Part shown: positions 25,145 through 35,496 of the stretch, in pieces
How the letters are laid out: each line of letters begins with the position of its first letter
Numbering within the stretch: position 1 is the first letter of the stretch
Origin: a virus
Reading direction: 5' to 3' (one strand)
DNA: 64,000 bases
Virus record (IMG/VR): IMGVR_UViG_3300031884_000002
Span: 289,773-353,772 of that record
Made by a program: the position numbers and the translations under genes
Notes under the pieces: generated by a model
The model's input: the letters and a program-made list of their open reading frames with translations, nothing else
Told to the model about the DNA's origin: nothing
Database searches by the model: none

Positions 25145-28100
25145 TTACGATTTAATTGCGGCGAATTTTAAAGTTGCAGGAAATGGGTCTATTACAGTTC
25201 CCAATCCAATTGTGCTATATCCATACGATGTAGGATATCCACGAGTACTTCCATCTGGATTAAATCCAAGTTGAGTTCCCGCTGCCACCACTCCTTTTCC
25301 AATTATAGATTTTAACGAATATAATTCGGGTAATGTTGCTGGTCTATATCCTTGAGATGCTAATTGATATACTACCTGTTCTTCTGTTATATTTCCTGTG
25401 AATACACTGTTTAAATTGAATATTGACATTGTAATTCCAAACGAACCAGTTCTATTAAATATAGACGAATATCCATTGGCATTTGATTCGGTTATAAATT
25501 GATTATAATTACATGATCCAGTTACAATTTGCGATGCACTTATGAATGACGAGCTTCCTGATATTGTGGTACTTGATACACTTCCAGTTATCCATATATT
25601 GGTAACTGTAACGGGGCATCCTGTATTTATTACAGTAGGAGGAACTAATGAATATAATTTTGAAGTAGTATAGGTTGAGTTAGTTACTGAGTTAAATGAA
25701 CGATATGCCGAGAAAATATGTTGTCCGTGAGATTTATGATTTCTAGGAGTCCCCGAAACTATTTCAAAATATGTTTGACTATCCACTTGAATCGAAGAAT
25801 TATAAACATTCGGTACTATTGTAGGTACTAATTTTACATTATTTACGATTGAATTAGGAAAATTTTTAAATGTGTTCTGATAATGTTGCCAGCCTATAAA
25901 TGAAGTTCCGCTGAATATTTTATCAGTAACATAACTTGGGTCGGAATTTACTATAGATGAGGTATATACTAGTTTATTATAAGTTGAAGGAGATACCTTG
26001 ATATATTTAGATAAATATATTGATGAACTTGTTATATTTTCTTTTATATCTCCTAAATATGGAATTGTATATTTAGTCCACTGTTTGAGGGGATAATATG
26101 ATGCCGATGGAAAATATCCATTTAATATTTTTCCATTAGGAAGTATACCCAATCCTAACTGTATATCATCAGGAGAATATGAAATATAATTGTTTTCAAC
26201 ATACGTGGATGTTAATGCATCTGCATTCAGTTCCACTTCAAAATCATACGGAGTTAATCCTGCCATTCCATATGTAACATTTCCGGCTGGAACATAACAA
26301 TATGAACTTGACAAATCCACTAATAATTGTAAAGATTCGCTGGTATTTAATGATGATTGTATTTCTTGATATTGATATTTTGGTCGTTCTATTATAGTAG
26401 GAGATATCAATATTCCTTCAAATGTATTAGTTCTCGCTGGTATTAATTGTTTTATTGATTCGAATACTGACGGTGGAAAATATAAACGATAAATTGTCAT
26501 TAACTCATTAAACAGAGTTACTTGTGTTTTACTCTGAATCCCCGCTATGTAACTCCTCTGAAGTGTTAATAATTCTGGATATTGAGATTCAAATCTATTA
26601 GATGGATCGGAAATTGAACTCATTAAATCATAAGTTCCAAGCTGTCTAACTATATCTTTATTTTTAAAATCTTGAGGGTCAACAAATATACCCAATTGAT
26701 TAGATGACGGAAATCTAGGAGTGGTCGTAAATGAAGATGGTGAATTATTATCCAATCGACATAATAATTCTTGATCTATTTTTGTTATTTTATTATTATT
26801 GAATAGATTTGGACCATAATTAGATAATCCTACTTCATTCTCGTATTCTATGGCATTGAATTGATATGGATATATAGGAACCGGAGTATAATTACAAGAT
26901 GCAGAATTGTATATCGATGATGTATATGCACCGACCCATGCATTTGAACTAGTTAATGCGTTTGAATACCAATTATTTGCATTCATCCAATAAATACTTT
27001 GACTAACATTAAATGGATAATCTACATGCATTCTAAATAATAGATTAGTATAATTAGAACCGGAATCATTGGCATATGAGTTTATATTATTAGCATAATC
27101 TATGAACTTATCATTGGAAATTGCATTTGTAAATATTTCTAATTTATCAAATGAACCATTAAGTGGTTCACTATTCCAAGGTAAGAACCATCCTCCGATT
27201 ACAATTCTAGTAGATACATTTCCATCGAATATGGTATTGATAGATGGGTTATAAGCAATATATGAAGACGTTGAACTGACATATGTATATCCGTCATCAT
27301 TTCTCTGTACGATTAAATCATATTGACGAGGAACTATATCCAAATTAGTAGTAGATTCAAAATTGGAATCTATATCATTTCTTCTAATTAACACGCTATA
27401 TACATTTCCGTCAAATAATGGTATCTCATCTGATACAAGTGTAAAGTATTCATGTCCTTTATATCCTACTCTGAAATAAATATTAGCACCGGTAGAAGAT
27501 TCTGTTTTTATAAATCCAGTCGCCCATTCTCCCGACCCAGATAAACTAGAAGAAGTTGGATATTTTCCACTTCCGCTTGAATTGATAGTTCCGAATAAAA
27601 TATTATTATCTCCAGTATTATAATACTCTGGATTATTAAATAATAATTTATACATGAACGAATTAACATTTCCAGTTCCATTATATATTCCATTTAATGA
27701 AAACATGTCATTTGGGTAACTTTGATTCCACGAATACATGTAAGCTTGTTCTGTAAATGTATAACTTCCACTAAAAGTTGAAGCATATCCTCCATATTCA
27801 CGAATATTTAACAATGATGCAGGAATACCATAACATGTTAATAATGCATTAACCGAAGCTTCTGTTCCTTTAGTTTTATAAATTAATGGAAGATTTTCCA
27901 ATACTCTGGATTGAATCAATTTGGTTTGGTCCGATAAACTGGATAGACTCGATGAACTTGGTAAATAATACGAAGCTATAGAAGTGTCTGTTAAAATATC
28001 ATTAACATTCCACCCTAATTCATTTAACACCGTGTTTAACATATCAAGTGTAAGGAGATTTATGTCTCCTCCTAATTTAGAAGATGGAATATTTGATATA

Positions 28101-29911
28101 TACAACCGTATATTATCAAAAAAATGACCTATCATAGAGATGAATATTATGTAATCATCATTATTAGAATCGTGTAGAATATAAGCTGGAGTATTTTTTA
28201 CAAAACTATCATTGTTAGTTTTGTCATATTGGGTGGCTAAATAATCATTTTGTTTAACTATATCGGTATATACAAATGTTCCATTTTGTATGGCATAATT
28301 TCCGGAATTATATAAATAAGATTCATATCCATCAAATGAGTTTATTATACAGGTTGAACTGTCTGTTAATGTAGTTAATTCTTCTGTATAGTATGGATAC
28401 GTGGTATTATTATTTAATATAAAGTTTTGATTTTTTAAATTTAATTCGGCTATACTATTTTGAATATTATTTAATTGTATTGCTTTATTTTTAAATATTT
28501 TTAATCTTATTTCAGCCGATGAATACACTACAAAATTATAAAAGTTAGAATAATCAATATTTAATTCATTTATTTTTTTATTAAGGTTTATGTTTTGTTG
28601 AGTAGTAGCATCAATCAAGAAATCATTTCCAGAATATTTTTTATTTTCTATTGGTTTAACTTTTGTTTTATCTTCTGCAAAAAAATCAGGTTTACCTATA
28701 GTAACTAAAACTGGACTTGAAGTTTCGTTTATAGAGGTTTGTAATATAATAGGAACAAATGAAATATTTGAAATCCAACATGTATTTAATACTGAAAAAA
28801 TATTGGATAATGGAGATTTTAATTTTATAATTAAAGATTGACTTCCATCCGTTTCGTAAAATAATCCCTGATTTAAAATAGGAATTAACGTATTATTTCC
28901 AAAGTTTAATGAATTATTTAATGAAGAATAATAAATATTATTATATGATGTTTTAATCAATTCGGATATTGATATATAATAATATTTATATATTAAATCA
29001 ATTATAAATTGTTGCGAAGACGCATAAGTAGAGTTATAATTAAAACTAGAGCATCTGTCTGATACAATTGAAATTACTATATTAAAAAATATTAAATCCA
29101 ACTGGTCAAATGAACTTACAGATGAAATGTTATTTATTAAATAATTGAAAAATGTAGTTTTTATTCCTTGGTTAATTGTAACTTTTGACTTATCGTATTT
29201 GTATACATCTTCATATAAATTGGTTATAAAATCTATGAGAGCAGAATCACTTCCTAATGAGGGAATTGATTCTAATATGTTAATATCATTTGAATATGAA
29301 GATTTTAACCTCTCAAACAATTGAATAGCCGGAAACTTTGATAATTTGTTTATATATTCTTGATAAACTTCATTTATAGAAACTTGAAATTGTCCGAATT
29401 TCTGAATCGATTGTATAAGGTCCGAAGTTTGTCCTGATAATTTTAATTCAGTTCTACTAGGAGAAATCTGTTTAATCACCAATTGATTATTATACGAGCC
29501 AACTACATTTCTAACCATGTTATAGACTAAATAGTTACTTCCGGTTTCATAATATCCTATAGTGGTTAAATCGGAACTTGGATTTACTAATAATTTTGAA
29601 TTGTCATATATCCTAAACTTATTAGTAGTTTGATATGAATTAGCCGATACTGGAATATTTAAGTAGTTTAAATATATCAACGATGATGTATTATTTACTT
29701 CAGACCCTGTTATTATTCCCCATCCAAGTTGAGTCTGATTTAAGTCCCATATGCTTAATTCTACTACATCTGAGTTTGATAACCCATACCATATGTTATT
29801 ACTTCCTGTTTTCCAGCTCAATAAAGATAAATCGGAAGTTGATAAATATGAACCATTTGCCATTCCTACTTGAGAAATTGACATGGTTGAATTATACGAG
29901 TTAAATATCAT
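25145..29911 (-). CDS. Giant tail/baseplate appendage protein with LamG-like region
   Basis: The 1588-residue protein is the largest in the window apart from intein-bearing genes. A helical N-terminal third leads to a central region with LamG/concanavalin-like strand patterns around 760-940 (for example YFRVGYKGHEYFTLVSDEIP, IVIGGWFLPWNSEPLNG). The C-terminus is a small globular domain with QGYRPATLPELYSLKSIIGK. Carbohydrate binding at the tail tip or a long fibre is likely. Its ATG overlaps the upstream stop by 4 nt. Confidence 0.65.
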   Translation of the reverse strand: MIFNSYNSTMSISQVGMANGSYLSTSDLSLLSWKTGSNNIWYGLSNSDVVELSIWDLNQTQLGWGIITGSEVNNTSSLIYLNYLNIPVSANSYQTTNKFRIYDNSKLLVNPSSDLTTIGYYETGSNYLVYNMVRNVVGSYNNQLVIKQISPSRTELKLSGQTSDLIQSIQKFGQFQVSINEVYQEYINKLSKFPAIQLFERLKSSYSNDINILESIPSLGSDSALIDFITNLYEDVYKYDKSKVTINQGIKTTFFNYLINNISSVSSFDQLDLIFFNIVISIVSDRCSSFNYNSTYASSQQFIIDLIYKYYYISISELIKTSYNNIYYSSLNNSLNFGNNTLIPILNQGLFYETDGSQSLIIKLKSPLSNIFSVLNTCWISNISFVPIILQTSINETSSPVLVTIGKPDFFAEDKTKVKPIENKKYSGNDFLIDATTQQNINLNKKINELNIDYSNFYNFVVYSSAEIRLKIFKNKAIQLNNIQNSIAELNLKNQNFILNNNTTYPYYTEELTTLTDSSTCIINSFDGYESYLYNSGNYAIQNGTFVYTDIVKQNDYLATQYDKTNNDSFVKNTPAYILHDSNNDDYIIFISMIGHFFDNIRLYISNIPSSKLGGDINLLTLDMLNTVLNELGWNVNDILTDTSIASYYLPSSSSLSSLSDQTKLIQSRVLENLPLIYKTKGTEASVNALLTCYGIPASLLNIREYGGYASTFSGSYTFTEQAYMYSWNQSYPNDMFSLNGIYNGTGNVNSFMYKLLFNNPEYYNTGDNNILFGTINSSGSGKYPTSSSLSGSGEWATGFIKTESSTGANIYFRVGYKGHEYFTLVSDEIPLFDGNVYSVLIRRNDIDSNFESTTNLDIVPRQYDLIVQRNDDGYTYVSSTSSYIAYNPSINTIFDGNVSTRIVIGGWFLPWNSEPLNGSFDKLEIFTNAISNDKFIDYANNINSYANDSGSNYTNLLFRMHVDYPFNVSQSIYWMNANNWYSNALTSSNAWVGAYTSSIYNSASCNYTPVPIYPYQFNAIEYENEVGLSNYGPNLFNNNKITKIDQELLCRLDNNSPSSFTTTPRFPSSNQLGIFVDPQDFKNKDIVRQLGTYDLMSSISDPSNRFESQYPELLTLQRSYIAGIQSKTQVTLFNELMTIYRLYFPPSVFESIKQLIPARTNTFEGILISPTIIERPKYQYQEIQSSLNTSESLQLLVDLSSSYCYVPAGNVTYGMAGLTPYDFEVELNADALTSTYVENNYISYSPDDIQLGLGILPNGKILNGYFPSASYYPLKQWTKYTIPYLGDIKENITSSSIYLSKYIKVSPSTYNKLVYTSSIVNSDPSYVTDKIFSGTSFIGWQHYQNTFKNFPNSIVNNVKLVPTIVPNVYNSSIQVDSQTYFEIVSGTPRNHKSHGQHIFSAYRSFNSVTNSTYTTSKLYSLVPPTVINTGCPVTVTNIWITGSVSSTTISGSSSFISASQIVTGSCNYNQFITESNANGYSSIFNRTGSFGITMSIFNLNSVFTGNITEEQVVYQLASQGYRPATLPELYSLKSIIGKGVVAAGTQLGFNPDGSTRGYPTSYGYSTIGLGTVIDPFPATLKFAAIKS

Positions 29912-30393
29912 GACGTGAATGTTGGTTGTGTCATTTTAGTGGTTGATAGGCTTGATGACAATGGCGAATATGGAAATATATTTGAGAAATCAGAAGAAAC
30001 ATATCCTTGTCCCAGTGCTATTCGTAAGTTTATAATGACTTGACGATTAGCCTGTAAATCGGCAGATGTACTTCCCGTTGTTTGTGATGTCATTATATCA
30101 TTTAATTGCGTTTCTAATGATGATGTAATTGCGTTTAATTGTGATATTTGAGTGTTTAAATCTTGTATGCTGAGTGATGAAGTTAGAGGAATTGATATAA
30201 ACTCTGTGAATTGTATGGGATAATATGTTTCTATACTTGACGTATTATATACGGATGTTTGTAATGGAATTGGGATATAATTTTGATTAAAATTAGAAGA
30301 ACTTCCATTCAAATAAATATTGCCACCATCGTCAATTTGAGGAACTAGTATACCATTATTTAAAAAGTCGTTGATTTGTATTGAAAAATCCAT
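29908..30393 (-). CDS. Tail-operon protein, possible short coiled-coil connector
   Basis: The 161-residue protein has a beta-rich N-terminus, a helical segment (IQDLNTQISQLNAITSSLETQ) able to form a coiled coil, and a C-terminus ending in a Ser/Thr-rich stretch. It overlaps the 1588-aa gene by 4 nt, implying coupled translation, and may connect that protein to the baseplate. Function is unknown. Confidence 0.55.
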   Translation of the reverse strand: MDFSIQINDFLNNGILVPQIDDGGNIYLNGSSSNFNQNYIPIPLQTSVYNTSSIETYYPIQFTEFISIPLTSSLSIQDLNTQISQLNAITSSLETQLNDIMTSQTTGSTSADLQANRQVIINLRIALGQGYVSSDFSNIFPYSPLSSSLSTTKMTQPTFTS

Positions 30394-30421
30394 ACATATA
30401 CATATATTTGATATGGATTTT
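30383..30421 (-). other. Inverted repeat over the start of the 161-aa gene
   Basis: AAAAATCCAT and ATGGATTTTT flank about 19 nt of AT-rich DNA, and one arm contains the ATG at 30391-30393. It could be a weak terminator of the upstream gene or an mRNA hairpin limiting initiation. Confidence 0.35.
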
Positions 30422-30427
30422 TCTGTT

Positions 30428-32557
30428 TTATTTTACTATTTTAAACTTCTTACCGGTATTGACTGTAATTACTTCTCCATTATCTATTACTTGTATTAGT
30501 ATTTGATATTCTCTATCTGGAAATAAACAAGACGTATCTAATGTAAAATAATTTCCTAATTCTACATCACAATCTAATTGTGTATAATCATCAAATCCAA
30601 TCAGTATCTCTTGAGTTATATTGTCTTGGATTGCGTAATATGAACTACTGGGTAAATAATTAATCCCCGAATAGTTTGAATATTGAAACCCTCTATTGAA
30701 TGTTTTAGTTGGATATTTTTTTGTAGGATTTATATACACATTTATAACATCTCCTTGTTTATATGTATAGTTTAAATCGGTTACATTTATAGTAAATGGT
30801 TTAGTTATGTCGATTTCAAATAAATCACATGTTATATAATTTACACTTCCAGTATAATAAAAACTAGATGTATAAATACTACCTGTAAATTGTAAATTAA
30901 CTTGATTTCCGTTAAATATTCCATCGGTAAAATAACCAGTAAAAGATGCACTACTAGTCGAATAAAAAGCCATGGTTCCTATTAAATCTCCATTAAAATA
31001 AGAATTAAATACATTTGCAGTGTAATATGAACTATTGGCAGTTGGATACGATGAAAATTGTAAATTGGATAATATAGTAGATGGATAGATTCCGGTTAAA
31101 ATACAATTTTCAACTTCATTATTTAAATAATATCCTGTAAAATAACTACCGGTCCATATACCATCAACAAATGAGCCAGTTATTAACTGAGCGTTAAATT
31201 GAGTTCCACAAGACCCCGTAAATCCATATGAACCACTGGAAATCGTTCCTGTAATAGACCCAATTACCGGAATATTTATAATATTTCCATTAAATCCTTC
31301 GGCAAATATAATTCCACTTGCAGAATATAATGCATTACTTGAAGATGGGTCAGTATAAAATGTTAATGTTAATCCCGCACTTCCGGAAAACGACCCACTA
31401 ATATTAACATTTGAAATAAATGATGATGAAGAGTTTGTGAATCCGGATATAGATGCAGTTATTAAATCAATATTTACACTTCCCGTTTCAACACTTCCCG
31501 TAATATAACTGGAATTATTCCATGCAAAATCCAAAGTTGGAACATATATTGTATTTGTATCTTCGCTAAAATAATCTATAACATATCCCTGACTATTCTG
31601 TAATACTTCTGCCGAAGAAATCAATATAATCCCAGAATTGACAATACTTCCTGTTAACCATTGTTTAACAATTGAAGTAACATCCATATTTAAATCAGAT
31701 GTTTGATAATTGAAACTTTGAGAACATAAGCTCGAAGTATACCAATTTCCTCCTCCACCAGCCGAAGCAGTGTTATTCAATGAAATATAACTATAAGTCG
31801 ATGCAGTGAAGGTATCCCATGTATTAACACTATCTCTATATATCCATGAAACTCCATCGGTAAATGAACCACCATCGGAAAAATATCCATTTCCCATGGT
31901 CCAGCTTTGACTTACTGGTAATGCATAAATTGTATATTGAATTGGAACTTCTTTTGCTTGACATGTTTTTAATTTTAAAAAACATTGAAAACTGTCAATA
32001 TTATTACTATTTACTTGGTTTGTAATGTTAGTAATATCAAATTGAAGAAGCGACCTATAGGAAACTAATGTATTGGTTATGGTTTGACTTTGAACCGGTA
32101 TTTGACTATAACCAGTAAGCCAACCACCAAAACAACCCGTCATATTATCAATACTTCCCGATAAACTTGAACTTATATCAAATGTTTCTAGTGACCCACT
32201 TATATATCCATGAACTGACCCAGACACAATACTTCCACTAAAATTACTACTAGTAATATTATTTATACTTCCGCTAAAATGACTCGTAATAAATGAAGAA
32301 CTTGTGCTTGTTATACTTCCTGAAAAGAAATCTGCCATTCCTATGAAAGAACCGGATAACGTTCCATAGAAGTTTTGTATTGGAACTCCATAATAATATT
32401 GACTATTATAACTTTGACTAGTAGTTTGATTAGTTACTATAACTTGAGTTGGAGTTGCACCTATTTTTAATATTTCTGTGACTCCAAAATTACTGGCTTG
32501 TAATCCTGATTGATTAGTTATAAAAGAATCTTGGCTTGGAAATGTATAAAGATGCAT
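30428..32557 (-). CDS. Tail protein with DNRLRE-like and Ser-Gly repeat regions
   Basis: The 709-residue protein has an N-terminal half resembling DNRLRE/CBM96-type carbohydrate-associated domains (YRSLLQFDIT, SWIYRDSVNTWDTF, MDVTSIVKQWLTGS). This half is interrupted by runs of short SGSI/TGS repeats. The middle has many GSFSGS- and GNQVNLQFTGS-type strands suggesting a stacked beta-fibre. The C-terminus (residues about 600-709) is a compact domain ending in TGKKFKIVK. An appendage contacting host polysaccharide is the best guess. It overlaps neither neighbour but is 3 nt from the gp6-like stop. Confidence 0.65.
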   Translation of the reverse strand: MHLYTFPSQDSFITNQSGLQASNFGVTEILKIGATPTQVIVTNQTTSQSYNSQYYYGVPIQNFYGTLSGSFIGMADFFSGSITSTSSSFITSHFSGSINNITSSNFSGSIVSGSVHGYISGSLETFDISSSLSGSIDNMTGCFGGWLTGYSQIPVQSQTITNTLVSYRSLLQFDITNITNQVNSNNIDSFQCFLKLKTCQAKEVPIQYTIYALPVSQSWTMGNGYFSDGGSFTDGVSWIYRDSVNTWDTFTASTYSYISLNNTASAGGGGNWYTSSLCSQSFNYQTSDLNMDVTSIVKQWLTGSIVNSGIILISSAEVLQNSQGYVIDYFSEDTNTIYVPTLDFAWNNSSYITGSVETGSVNIDLITASISGFTNSSSSFISNVNISGSFSGSAGLTLTFYTDPSSSNALYSASGIIFAEGFNGNIINIPVIGSITGTISSGSYGFTGSCGTQFNAQLITGSFVDGIWTGSYFTGYYLNNEVENCILTGIYPSTILSNLQFSSYPTANSSYYTANVFNSYFNGDLIGTMAFYSTSSASFTGYFTDGIFNGNQVNLQFTGSIYTSSFYYTGSVNYITCDLFEIDITKPFTINVTDLNYTYKQGDVINVYINPTKKYPTKTFNRGFQYSNYSGINYLPSSSYYAIQDNITQEILIGFDDYTQLDCDVELGNYFTLDTSCLFPDREYQILIQVIDNGEVITVNTGKKFKIVK

Positions 32558-32560
32558 ATA

Positions 32561-34516
32561 TTATAAAATTGATACAGTTATATCTGTATTTGGATATTTA
32601 ACTTCGAAAATAGACGGGTCGGTTGATGGATATATTATGTTATTCATAGTAGCCGATTGTATATCATACGCAACGGCTGAATATAATCCATCCGTAATTG
32701 TTTTATTGGTTATTGTGATATTTGGAATTGATTGTACTCCTTGAACATTTGCAATTTGTAATTGTAATTGTCCTATGTTTATAGGCTGAGAAAAACTCCA
32801 ATTATCTATATTGAAGAAACTTTGGGCTGCATTTAAGCAGTTAGTTAAAACTTCTTGTTTATTATATCCTCCATATAAAGAAATAGAAATATCTACTCCT
32901 ATATTTATTATATATCCATCTATAATATTTAACTCATCCGTCATTATCTTAAATTGTTTAAGATAAGTCATAAGATTGAATAATGTTGCTGGATTTAATG
33001 TGGTAAGATTTTTATTACTATCATATGACAATACATATGCATTTATAGCAAACGGATTTGTGTTTGTAGTTACAAATTGTCTATTTAATGGAGTCTGTAA
33101 AAACATGTTACTTCCTGATATAATTCCTTGTTGAATATTTATAGGAGTATTTATATTGCTATTTGAGGTAACATATGCTTTTGCAATATATCCAAATTGG
33201 GCTGGTAAAGAATATATTCTTGTTAAATAATCACCTGAAGTAACCGCTCTATTCTGTGAAGAAAAACTTGCTACTGCATTCATTCGGATTTCATCATTAG
33301 TATCCGAATCTGCTCCACCAGTACATGGAACCGAATTATACACTTTTAATGAGTTTTTAACGGTATTTAAAAGATCTACTTGTGGAGGAGTTAAATTTTC
33401 ATATTGCGTTTGATAATTTATTCCTGCTATATTAGTAATATCTCCTACTTGGCAATTTGAATTTATACCTCCTCCGACTAGATATTGTATAGTTAATGTT
33501 GTGTTATATGGTGCGGCACCATAGTTTTGGTTATTTAAAAATGTATATGTATTTATTGGAATATTTATATTATTTAGATTTGATAATCCATTTCCAATTA
33601 GATTTGAGTCTAAATTAACCAATTCGTCACTAACTTGAGAAGTTCCATTTCCAAATGATAAAGTAGTTATACTATTTTCATTTACACTGACGGTAAACTT
33701 TCTTGAGGTAGATATATAATTTAATATTTGAGGAGTAGTATCTCTATAATCTGAAAATTGTGTGGCTACATTATTATTCAATTCAATTGGAATTAATTCC
33801 TGTGCCATATAATCTACTTCATACCATTCATTGTTGTTATCATCAATTACGCTTAAAATCTGCAATACGTTTGATTCTCCTAGTTGAATAGTATAATTTG
33901 GAATAGGTGAACTTACCACTATTTTTTTTGTATATATTTGTCCGCTGCTTATATTTCCTGTTTTTTGTAAAAGAAAAAACTGCGGAGTTCCATCTTGATT
34001 TCTAGAATAAACGGTGTCTATACGAGGAGAGTTATTGGTATTTAACGAAAAATCAATATCTTGTGTTAATATATAATATAACCCCCCATTACTTGAAAAT
34101 TGAGAGTTTTCTTGTATATAAAGCATATACATTGGGTCTGGTGTATAATTTCCATTACTATCAGATAAAGCAGGACATAATTGATAAATATCCAATGTTC
34201 CTAATGCTGCTTTGGTGGCTTGGACTTTGTATCCGAGATAAGAAGCCAATTGGATTATATTTTTTCGTTCCTGAGCACTTGCTAAAATATTTTCTTTAAA
34301 TATATAATCAGTATAAAATGAAAGAACATCTCCTACATATGCTGCTTGTTCTATAAACATAGTACCAGGAGCAGCAGGAGTAAAATCTTTATAAGTGTTA
34401 GGAAAATAGTTTTTAGAATATGCTATTAAAGCATTTTTAAGAGAATTGAAATCTCTATTTAGATATCGTATATCTCTAGTTAATGTGGGATTAAATGATT
34501 TATTTACATTACTCAT
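32561..34516 (-). CDS. Baseplate wedge protein, gp6/J-like
   Basis: The 651-residue protein has the N-terminal signature of gp6-like baseplate wedge proteins: IRYLNRDFNSLKNALIAY, then APGTMFIEQAAYVGDVLSFY. The following IIQLASYLGYKVQ stretch matches the usual pattern. The length is close to T4 gp6 (660 aa). In T4 it forms the dodecameric ring joining wedges. It follows the gp25-like gene, as in many T4-like phages, and starts under a TATTTATA element 6 nt upstream. Confidence 0.88.
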   Translation of the reverse strand: MSNVNKSFNPTLTRDIRYLNRDFNSLKNALIAYSKNYFPNTYKDFTPAAPGTMFIEQAAYVGDVLSFYTDYIFKENILASAQERKNIIQLASYLGYKVQATKAALGTLDIYQLCPALSDSNGNYTPDPMYMLYIQENSQFSSNGGLYYILTQDIDFSLNTNNSPRIDTVYSRNQDGTPQFFLLQKTGNISSGQIYTKKIVVSSPIPNYTIQLGESNVLQILSVIDDNNNEWYEVDYMAQELIPIELNNNVATQFSDYRDTTPQILNYISTSRKFTVSVNENSITTLSFGNGTSQVSDELVNLDSNLIGNGLSNLNNINIPINTYTFLNNQNYGAAPYNTTLTIQYLVGGGINSNCQVGDITNIAGINYQTQYENLTPPQVDLLNTVKNSLKVYNSVPCTGGADSDTNDEIRMNAVASFSSQNRAVTSGDYLTRIYSLPAQFGYIAKAYVTSNSNINTPINIQQGIISGSNMFLQTPLNRQFVTTNTNPFAINAYVLSYDSNKNLTTLNPATLFNLMTYLKQFKIMTDELNIIDGYIINIGVDISISLYGGYNKQEVLTNCLNAAQSFFNIDNWSFSQPINIGQLQLQIANVQGVQSIPNITITNKTITDGLYSAVAYDIQSATMNNIIYPSTDPSIFEVKYPNTDITVSIL

Positions 34517-34522
34517 ATAATG

Positions 34523-34530
34523 TATAAATA
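34523..34530 (-). promoter_or_regulatory. TATTTATA element of the gp6-like gene
   Basis: Sense-strand TATTTATA, 6 nt before the ATG at 34516. Confidence 0.5.
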
Positions 34531-34546
34531 TCTAACACCTTGGATA

Positions 34547-34930
34547 TTAGTAGGAATAATTGGGATTGAAAACTATGGTTAGACTATCACTTTGATTTGT
34601 AGAAGTGACTGTAAAATTGATTTGAATCTGATATATGTTTTGATCGGTTGCATCCGACGTTTGAATATTGACTGAAGTTATTGTAATTCCACCTATCCAG
34701 TTAGATACATCTTCATTTATGATATTTTGTATTTTAACTGGCAACATATCATCATTGGGTTCAAACACCATCGACCATAACCTACATCCAAATGGAGTAA
34801 ATCGCCGTTCATTTGGAATAGTATTCAACATATTTAAAAGATCGAACTTATAAGTTGAAAATGTATCTATTGTTTGATTAAAATAACCATTTGGTCCATC
34901 TTGAAGTGGTAATGATAACCCAATAGGCAT
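34547..34930 (-). CDS. Baseplate wedge protein, gp25-like
   Basis: The 127-residue protein fits the gp25/lysozyme-like baseplate wedge family in length and motifs: LLNMLNTIPNERRFTPFGCR is the conserved core (T4 gp25: 132 aa). The order gp25-like then gp6-like is conserved in T4-like phages. It bridges the sheath/wedge core in contractile tails, so the virion should be a myovirus. Confidence 0.88.
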   Translation of the reverse strand: MPIGLSLPLQDGPNGYFNQTIDTFSTYKFDLLNMLNTIPNERRFTPFGCRLWSMVFEPNDDMLPVKIQNIINEDVSNWIGGITITSVNIQTSDATDQNIYQIQINFTVTSTNQSDSLTIVFNPNYSY

Positions 34931-34931
34931 A

Positions 34932-35471
34932 TTATTTTTTCATTGATTTTTTTAAAATGGCACTAAAATCCCATTTCATTAAATTATCAACTGCCTCATT
35001 TTGACCCTTCAAATCAAGAACCGATTCTGCTCCAGTAGGAATAAATTGAGGAGCCTCGGAAATCTGACGTTGAGGCTGAGATATAATTGATTCATTTAAA
35101 TCATCTATTCTAGATTCCATTCCAATTTGACCATCCAATCCAACGGCTGGAACTGCTCTACCAGATTCTCGAAGAGATAAATCATTAACAGTACTATTTA
35201 ATATACTATTAATCATTGGGTTACTACTGTATTTTTTAGTTTGTTTTTGGCGTGGAGGTTGTACTGGAGGCGAAACATCTTTTTCTTCCGCTAATAATTC
35301 TCTCAATGATGATTTTTGTTTTATGGTTTCAGTTAATTGAGATTTTGGAGCATTAGTAGAAGATTGTGGATCGGTAAGTAACTCTTCTAACAATATTGGC
35401 AATTGTTTCTTAACTTCATTAGAAACCATTCTCTCTATTAAACCTTTTAAAATTGCGGTTTTATTGTTCAT
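34932..35471 (-). CDS. Baseplate-region protein, unknown
   Basis: I take the ATG at 35471 (MNNKTAILKGLIERMVSNEV). The longer frame starting at 35528 runs back over the end of the upstream gene, and a TATTTATA element sits 3 nt before 35471. The 179-residue product has helical ends and a Pro/Ser/Gln-rich middle (for example KDVSPPVQPPRQKQTKKYSS). Between gp5-like and gp25-like genes, it is probably a tail assembly protein, but no homology is visible. Confidence 0.6.
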   Translation of the reverse strand: MNNKTAILKGLIERMVSNEVKKQLPILLEELLTDPQSSTNAPKSQLTETIKQKSSLRELLAEEKDVSPPVQPPRQKQTKKYSSNPMINSILNSTVNDLSLRESGRAVPAVGLDGQIGMESRIDDLNESIISQPQRQISEAPQFIPTGAESVLDLKGQNEAVDNLMKWDFSAILKKSMKK

Positions 35472-35474
35472 AAT

Positions 35475-35482
35475 TATAAATA
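35475..35482 (-). promoter_or_regulatory. TATTTATA element of the 179-aa baseplate-region gene
   Basis: Sense-strand TATTTATA, 3 nt before the ATG at 35471, a few bases downstream of the gp5-like stop codon. Confidence 0.5.
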
Positions 35483-35496
35483 TAATGTATTTTTTC